Shown here piece after piece: positions 57,561 through 62,089 of a DNA stretch of 62,089 bases. The translations under genes and the position numbers were made by a program. Within the stretch, counting starts at the first letter, position 1; every line of letters starts with the position of its first letter. Location: the IMG/VR virus record IMGVR_UViG_3300035307_000014, positions 1 through 62,089 of that record. One strand, written 5' to 3'. A model generated the notes under the pieces. It was given only the letters and a program-made list of their open reading frames with translations, was not told where the DNA came from and did no database searches. The DNA is from a virus.

Positions 57561-57836
57561 TCAAGCCTCGCTCGCGCTGCTGCGCACAAGAATTCCGTTC
57601 AGAATCTCATTTGCCGCCCTCATCGACGCCACGCGCCGCAGAAAGACGTACCGCCGCTGTGCAGCCTCCCAATCTTCGAATCCAGTCTCGATAACCTCGG
57701 TATTGCGGTTCACTTGGACAGGTAAAATGTTTTGGCCTTGGCATTTGGCTGAATAACGGACCTGCCAAGCCATCGCCTCAGCCTCGTAGGCGATGGCTGC
57801 TTCGTATAGGTCCTGATCGGTGATGTATTGCTGCAT
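57561..57836 (-). CDS. Unknown small early protein
   Basis: The 91 residues (TDQDLYEAAIAYEAEAMAWQ; IETGFEDWEAAQRRYVFLRR) are helical. Its first base is shared with the last base of the upstream ribbon-helix-helix gene. Function unknown. Confidence 0.55.
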   Translation of the reverse strand: MQQYITDQDLYEAAIAYEAEAMAWQVRYSAKCQGQNILPVQVNRNTEVIETGFEDWEAAQRRYVFLRRVASMRAANEILNGILVRSSASEA

Positions 57837-58012
57837 TATGGTTTCTCGTCTTTCCCGGTGTCTTCCGTCTTTGGCCCAACGCCGTGGCGCTCAGCCTCTG
57901 TTCTGAGCACGCGTTCGAGCACGGCGTATTGCTTTTCGCCTGTTGCAGCCGCGATCAGCCGCAACAGGCGTAGGGCGTAGGGCGTAATCTTCGATGTGAT
58001 TAGCTTTGGCAT
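57836..58012 (-). CDS. Small ribbon-helix-helix-like DNA-binding protein
   Basis: From the ATG at 58012 the 58 residues read PKLITSKITPYALRLLRLIA, ATGEKQYAVLERVLRTEAER: a basic beta-strand followed by two helices as in ribbon-helix-helix repressors. A 16-bp palindrome lies 1-2 bp upstream of the start, covering the ribosome site. A longer frame to 58054 would run through that palindrome. Confidence 0.6.
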   Translation of the reverse strand: MPKLITSKITPYALRLLRLIAAATGEKQYAVLERVLRTEAERHGVGPKTEDTGKDEKP

Positions 58013-58013
58013 G

Positions 58014-58029
58014 GGTGTAAATGTACACC
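58014..58029. promoter_or_regulatory. Palindromic operator candidate before the ribbon-helix-helix gene
   Basis: GGTGTA, AATG, TACACC: six-base perfect arms around a four-base centre. It covers the Shine-Dalgarno position (AGGTGT) of the gene at 57836-58012, so a bound protein would block its own translation or transcription. Confidence 0.55.
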
Positions 58030-58030
58030 T

Positions 58031-58186
58031 TTCGCGGCGGATGCGCAAGGCCATTTCGACACCGTGGTGGAAATGGTCATTTTGCCATCGCCATCTGTTT
58101 CACGGGCCATTTTCCCTCATTTCACGGCAAAAATGGCCTCTGTGGAGGGGTCGGGAGCGGGAATGACGCCTTACTCGCTGCGGCGG
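58031..58186. promoter_or_regulatory. Intergenic region with repeated AAATGG/CCATTT elements
   Basis: About 156 bp with no supported gene. It has several copies of CCATTT and its complement in both orientations (near 58050, 58071, 58110, 58129), giving potential stems such as GGCCATTTT/AAAATGGCC. Likely the promoter-operator zone of the operon that begins at 58012. Confidence 0.4.
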
Positions 58187-58384
58187 TCACTGCCTGTACG
58201 TCGAGATCACAGCGGCGATCAACGTGTCTTTCGTGGCCGTCGAGTACGCTTTTCCAGTGTGCTTTTTGAGCCAGTAGCGAAGCTCCGCGTTCGTGTGCAC
58301 GCTAAGCGCATACCTTGGCTCTTCGTCCTTGCTGCGGGCCGCTGCGGTGATCTGGTTGAGCGCTCTGCTTGGTGGGTTTGCCAT
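58187..58384 (-). CDS. Small early protein next to the tnpB remnant
   Basis: The ATG at 58384 follows GGAGA by 5 nt. The 65 residues (SRALNQITAAARSKDEEPRY; AELRYWLKKHTGKAYSTATK; LIAAVISTYRQ) are helical and basic. The start region ATGGCA coincides with the end of the tract conserved after both tnpB copies. Confidence 0.55.
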   Translation of the reverse strand: MANPPSRALNQITAAARSKDEEPRYALSVHTNAELRYWLKKHTGKAYSTATKDTLIAAVISTYRQ

Positions 58385-58416
58385 CGGGGTTCTCCGTGGT
58401 GAAAGGTTGGCCGCTC

Positions 58417-59954
58417 CTAAAACCCTGCACATCTCTGATCATCCCTGAACAAAGTTGCACATGGACGGCCGCCGAGCAGTTTTGCGGCCGGTTCGCGTGA
58501 CGGGATTGCGCCGTCATGCGTCCGTGGCGGAAACATCGGGTTCGCAAGGAACTCGGCGTCATCCTCCAGCGACCTATCCCAGGCCGGGGCGGCTCGCGCC
58601 GTCCTCGCCGGGGAAGGTCCGGCAACCTTGCGGCGGCCGGTCGGACACAGCCCTTTGAGGGCCGCTTTCCAAGCGCCCATCGCTCTCGCCCATTGGTCCC
58701 GCACATGCCTACGGCCGATCCTTGCAGGTCGAACGAGGGTGACGTGAGACTGGTTGCGTTTCCTCGCAGCCGGGATATCCCCGGCCGGGAGCGCAAGCGA
58801 GAGCGGCAGACGCTCGGAATAATTCATGGCGCGCCTGCCGATGACAACGGCGGCTGCGTGATGGACGGAAAGTCCGTAGCGCTCCATGAAGCGGGCGCGG
58901 CCTTGGAATGAGGTGTAGGCCGGATCAACCGCCAGCACGGCGACGACTTCGCGTGCGGCGCGGCGTTCCAACATCGTGCGGAAGCCGTTGAAGGCGAAGG
59001 CCGAAAGCAAACGCGCCATGCGCGGCCGAGCTTCTTCCCGAAGCCGCGTCTTCTTGGCCTCGAAGTCCAGATCCTCGATAACGATAGGAACGCCCCGGCG
59101 TTTGGCCAGCGCGACCAGCCGCGCGTGAAGTCCGGCGCTGCGTCGGGCAACGCCTGAAACAGGCTGACGAACACGCGCCAGCCCTTGGCGTCGCGAACGA
59201 AGCGCCAGGACAGCGCCTCGCCTGCGCCGGTGGCGTGAGCCTGGATTGCCGCCGTCACAACGTCGTGGCCATAGCCGAAGCGCACGGGGCCGAGCGAGAT
59301 GTATTTCTTGGAGCCAAGCTCGCGCCAAACAGCGTCGGGCAGGCGCAGGCGCAGCATAACCGAGCCGTCGGCGGCGAGCGTCGCCGTGCAAGTCTGGTTG
59401 CCGCCCGTCTCATCCTTGGAGCCGAGACAGAAGAATTGGCTTGCGCGGTCGGCGCGCCACGCAGCTTGCCACTCGGCGTGATTGGCGTAGCCGTTCGCCT
59501 CCAAATGATGCTGCGCGTTGAACAGTTTGGCGGAGCCGAAGCATAGCGCTGGCGCCGGGCGCTTCATCTCCGCCCGGATTGCCTTCTGACGGTCTCGCAG
59601 AAGGCCAAGGCGTCGCTTCTTCTGGTGGAGCTTCGCGGCGGACGCCTTGCGCTTCTCCAGCTTGCGGATGGTCTTGAGTGTGGCCTTGATGCGGGCGTCC
59701 AACTCGCGAATGCGGAGCTTGCCGATCTCTTTCAGGCTCGACGCCTTGCCTTTGGCCGCAACCGCCAGCGCGTTGAACTGGCGCGCCGTGATGCTGAACC
59801 GGCGCAGGAACTCGCTCTTGCAGTCGTTCGGCTTGCGGCCTTTCGCCATCTCAGCCCAGAGGCAGCGCTCGGCGCGCGAAAGCAACGCGGCCGTGGCATC
59901 AAGCGCTGGGTGGCCGTCGATGCGGGCTTGGAAGGTGCGCGCTTGCTGGGTCAT
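58417..59954 (-). pseudogene. TnpB-like gene with frameshift and deleted RuvC-I
   Basis: The first frame (59954 to about 59130) covers the N-terminus (QARIDGHPALDATAALLSRA; CFGSAKLFNAQHHLEANGYA; LSWRFVRDAKGWRVFVSLFQ). The reading then shifts to a second frame with RGVPIVIEDLDFEAKKTRLR (RuvC-II), DPAYTSFQGRARFMERYGLS and VHHAAAVVIGRR, ending at 58417. Compared with the copy at 42724 about 55 residues containing the RuvC-I Asp are missing at the junction near 59130-59150. It has no recombinase partner. It lies directly at the break in ssb. Confidence 0.8.
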
Positions 59955-60162
59955 GGCTTGTCAGCCTCTGCAACCCCTCTGAGAAGATCACGCACCGATG
60001 CCACTCGGATTTTGATTTGCGTTCGCCAGTGGTCTTGTCGCGCCAAGATTCTTCAGTTGCCACGCGAAGGTTGCATATGGGTCTGCCGTCCTGCGTTCTG
60101 CGGATTTCAGGGTCAGCCCCTAATAATCCCAGTAAAGTTACTTCATTTATTGATCCGGCCAT
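59899..60162 (-). pseudogene. ssb: Single-stranded DNA-binding protein gene, truncated
   Basis: The first about 67 residues are a good SSB N-terminal half: MAGSINEVTLLGLLGADPEI, RRTQDGRPICNLRVATEESW, then a SEWHRCVIFSEGL stretch. The homology stops there and about 20 unrelated residues follow, overlapping the 5' end of the tnpB remnant. The second half of the OB fold (the YLRKGSxVYIEG region) and the acidic tail are absent. AAGGGGATCAAT precedes the ATG. No remainder was found on the far side of tnpB. Confidence 0.82.
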
Positions 60163-60254
60163 ATTGATCCCCTTTGATCTCCGTGCTTCCGGTTTCTACT
60201 TTTATCGTAACAGCTTGGATATCCCGCCGCAGTTGCAGCGAGATCGCGAAGATG

Positions 60255-60401
60255 TCACGATAACGCCGTAACAATATACACAAAACCTCCAATAAACGCA
60301 ACCATTAGAACAGACGCTCCTATAATTGCCATCGCTCCTCCAGCAAATACTTCTGTTCTCTCTATTATCTTTTGCACTACGCTTTTTCTGTTCCGCTTCA
60401 T
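60255..60401 (-). CDS. Very small membrane protein (48 residues)
   Basis: The frame encodes a basic N-terminus (KRNRKSVVQKIIERTEVFAG) and one hydrophobic helix (AIIGASVLMVAFIGGFVYIV). The ATG overlaps the upstream stop as ATGA. Tiny membrane proteins are common in phage early regions and often act in exclusion or host takeover. Function unknown. Confidence 0.55.
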   Translation of the reverse strand: MKRNRKSVVQKIIERTEVFAGGAMAIIGASVLMVAFIGGFVYIVTALS

Positions 60402-60610
60402 TGTTTGCCAATCCTATTGTTTTCTTTTTCCACTTTATCTGCGGCCCCTGCAAGAATACATCCAAATGCACTAACACTCAGCAATGCAAAACCCCGTGAC
60501 CATGTGAATATTTCGCTGAACCCAGCGAGGTAAATTATGATGAATAGCGGGGCGAATGTCAGGGAAATAATCACTATCGCTAGTATAAATCTCATTAATT
60601 TCTTTAGCAT
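60398..60610 (-). CDS. Small membrane protein, two helices
   Basis: The ATG at 60610 follows AAGGAC by 6 nt. The 70 residues have two hydrophobic helices (FILAIVIISLTFAPLFIIIY and FALLSVSAFGCILAGAA) with a charged C-terminus (DKVEKENNRIGKQ). Coupled to the 48-residue gene downstream. Confidence 0.6.
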   Translation of the reverse strand: MLKKLMRFILAIVIISLTFAPLFIIIYLAGFSEIFTWSRGFALLSVSAFGCILAGAADKVEKENNRIGKQ

Positions 60611-60644
60611 TATTTCGTCCTTCCGCTTACGATCAATGGAAACA

Positions 60645-60851
60645 TTAGTCTTTGTTCTTTGCCCACCTGACAAAATCATCAAAGTGATGGTTCAAAAGAA
60701 ACACATCTATAGCCATGAAAAAGCACAAATTTGCTGCTCTTGTTCCGTAGAAACTATCTGAGATATATGAGTCTACCGCCCTCCCTGTATCGACTGTCAC
60801 CATTGCACACCAGAACATGAATAATGCTGCTCCGAATAGTTTATCGTTCAT
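60645..60851 (-). CDS. Small membrane protein (68 residues)
   Basis: Hydrophobic segments KLFGAALFMFWCAMVTVDTG and ANLCFFMAIDVFLL flank a polar loop, with a charged C-terminus (FDDFVRWAKNKD). Overlaps the upstream HNH gene by 11 bp. Low GC relative to the surroundings. Function unknown. Confidence 0.58.
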   Translation of the reverse strand: MNDKLFGAALFMFWCAMVTVDTGRAVDSYISDSFYGTRAANLCFFMAIDVFLLNHHFDDFVRWAKNKD

Positions 60852-61317
60852 GATGATATCTTCTCTGAAACAATTGGCGATCCTCTTTCGTCGGGAACCC
60901 TCGACCTTTCAGCTTTTGCGTCGGCCACGTCCGCTTCAGCTTATCGGCCATATCGACGGCCCCGCCGCATTTCGCCTCCATCGCAGCTAGGTGCGCTGTG
61001 TGGAGCTTGGCAGCTCCGTCTGTCCTGGCGCGCTCGCGTGCCTCTCTTGCGGACTTGGCCTTGTGGCAGACGTCGCAAATCATCCATCCGTCGGCAGATG
61101 TGAGAGGATGACGCTCTTTGACCGGGACCGCGCTCTGTGTCCAGCATGGGCAGCGGTGGTCGATCTGCGCTGCCCGCGCCCCTTCGATCTTTTCCCCGTC
61201 CACCCGCACCAGATGTCCGCAGCACTCGCACCGGCGCACGCCGTGCTCATCGACGGCGCGCGCCTTGATCTCGGATTTGACCGAGGGGCGGAACTCCTGG
61301 CGAGGCGATCTGCTCAT
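60841..61317 (-). CDS. HNH-type nuclease-like protein
   Basis: The ATG at 61317 overlaps the upstream stop (ATGA). The 158 residues contain RRCECCGHLVRVDGEKIEGA, AAQIDHRCPCWTQS and ADGWMICDVCHKAKSAREAR: a Cys4-stabilised HNH with the central DH pair and the closing CxxCH. A helical, basic C-terminal half follows. It may process recombination or packaging intermediates, or be a free mobile nuclease; its operon placement favours a phage function. Confidence 0.72.
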   Translation of the reverse strand: MSRSPRQEFRPSVKSEIKARAVDEHGVRRCECCGHLVRVDGEKIEGARAAQIDHRCPCWTQSAVPVKERHPLTSADGWMICDVCHKAKSAREARERARTDGAAKLHTAHLAAMEAKCGGAVDMADKLKRTWPTQKLKGRGFPTKEDRQLFQRRYHHER

Positions 61318-61490
61318 TTCCCGACCACGATGCATGTTTTCGACAAGCTGTTTATGGCATTAGACAGCCTTACATTGTCACTCTGCAAGCTTTCATTGTC
61401 GGTTATCAGAGAATATAACGCAATAGCGATAATTATAAAAAAAGAAAACTTGATTACCCGCCATGCGTTGACGGTTGCTGTGTGCCTCAT
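61314..61490 (-). CDS. Small single-span membrane protein (58 residues)
   Basis: The frame has a basic N-terminus (RHTATVNAWRVIK), one helix (FSFFIIIAIALYSLI) and a polar C-terminal part (NESLQSDNVRLSNAINSL). Both ends overlap neighbours by 4 bp (ATGA). GAGG lies 7 nt before the ATG. It resembles small Rz-like or anchor proteins in layout only. Confidence 0.6.
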   Translation of the reverse strand: MRHTATVNAWRVIKFSFFIIIAIALYSLITDNESLQSDNVRLSNAINSLSKTCIVVGK

Positions 61491-62089
61491 GGTCGTGCCT
61501 CAAATTCTTCCTTGGTTTCGAAGCTGTATTTCCCACGAGCCGCCATCTCGACGTCTTCGCCGCTCTTAAACTTGGCCACGAGAGCATCGGAGAAATTGAC
61601 AACCGTCAAATCTTCGACGGCGGCACGGATGCATGCTTCTGTTTCCGCCCGATCAGCAAGGATCGTCTTGATAGCGTCTTCCTTGGCTTCCTCAGTCGTG
61701 GCGCCGAAGCCGAGGGGATCGCCGCAGTCGTCAAGGACAGCTTTCTTGACGGGCGCGGCGGTCTTGGCCCACACTGGCTTCCCGTCTTCATCAGCAAACT
61801 GACGATGAAAGCCATTCGACTCCCAGGCGGCCTCCATGCGCTGGTTCACCACACTCCATTCCGGGCTCTTCGATGAAGACGGATCGGTGAGGGCTGTCCA
61901 GTCTCCGCACTTTTCTGCCAGGTCGCCTGCCAGCGCCGCCTCTTTCAGATCGGCAAACGCGGCGATCCGCCATCCGGTTACGAGATGGGTCAGTGATGCG
62001 ATGGGCATCCAGCCTACCTGTTTCGCCTCTGTGCTGATCATGACGATGCCGAAGCTTCCCTTGGTCCATCCAGCGCAAGATTGCTCGCC
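61487..62089 (-). CDS. Unknown early protein, 5' end outside the window
   Basis: The frame is open to the right edge. An ATG at 62041 would give 184 residues, but upstream codons (CAGWTKGSFGIV) look like coding sequence continuous with it. Visible parts include VGWMPIASLTHLVTGWRIAA, NQRMEAAWESNGFHRQFADE and a C-terminal EEAKEDAIKTILADRAETEA. A phage family of similar layout exists without a function. Confidence 0.6.
   Translation of the reverse strand, partial: GEQSCAGWTKGSFGIVMISTEAKQVGWMPIASLTHLVTGWRIAAFADLKEAALAGDLAEKCGDWTALTDPSSSKSPEWSVVNQRMEAAWESNGFHRQFADEDGKPVWAKTAAPVKKAVLDDCGDPLGFGATTEEAKEDAIKTILADRAETEACIRAAVEDLTVVNFSDALVAKFKSGEDVEMAARGKYSFETKEEFEARP

Noticed and set aside
58455-60167. 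Plus-strand frames across the tnpB/ssb region
   Set aside because: All are antisense to recognisable TnpB and SSB sequence and carry no motif.
60202-60477. A 91-residue frame overlapping the tiny membrane genes
   Set aside because: Cys/Arg/Ser-rich and out of frame with two coupled membrane-protein frames that have proper start overlaps.
1-62089. tRNA or rRNA genes
   Set aside because: No cloverleaf with a TTCGANNC-type arm and acceptor pairing, and no rRNA-like tract, was recognised by eye; a covariance search could still find one.

Overview
The window holds most of a tailed, contractile-tail (myovirus-type) temperate phage or prophage of an alphaproteobacterium. The host guess rests on a Ros/MucR-type regulator, the long alphaproteobacterial-style dCTP deaminase, and fairly high GC with frequent GTG/TTG starts. 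The left edge cuts the small terminase gene and the right edge cuts an early-region gene, so the genome extends beyond both ends. No tRNA, rRNA or CRISPR array was recognised.

Late region, + strand, about 1-40.3 kb: small and large terminase; portal; MuF-type minor head protein; a Nudix-DUF2213 protein; a basic linker protein; a protease-like/scaffold protein; cement; major capsid; an unusually long capsid-decoration/fibre block (13.6-21.5 kb, including an SGNH esterase fibre and a free-standing HNH gene); neck proteins; sheath; tube; tail-assembly chaperone with a -1 frameshift; tape measure; Dit-like protein; baseplate plug fused to a tailspike; hub; spike; gpJ-like and DUF2612 baseplate proteins; tailspike; collar-type fibre. 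A minus-strand replication-initiator-like gene carrying three iterons sits between the head fibres and the neck.

Regulatory, lysis and mobile region, about 29.4-30.8 and 40.3-45 kb: two paralogous moron-like cassettes share leader and terminators. One carries a Rha antirepressor plus a ribbon-helix-helix protein. The other carries a 16-codon remnant plus an XRE protein. A MucR regulator, a GH24 endolysin, an IS607-type element (serine recombinase plus TnpB-like protein) and a holin-like membrane protein follow.

Early region, - strand, 62-45 kb: a tightly coupled operon of small genes (many ATGA or TGATG overlaps). It includes an HNH protein, small membrane proteins, an ssb truncated beside a decayed tnpB, zinc-ribbon/Lar-type proteins, dCMP and dCTP deaminases, a short tyrosine integrase and an XRE regulator.

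The strongest unusual system is in the terminase. The large subunit is interrupted exactly in its Walker B motif by an intein of about 398 residues. In place of a sense-coded endonuclease domain, this intein carries a complete HNH homing endonuclease gene on the opposite strand, with its own Shine-Dalgarno. The sense frame stays open across all 909 bp.
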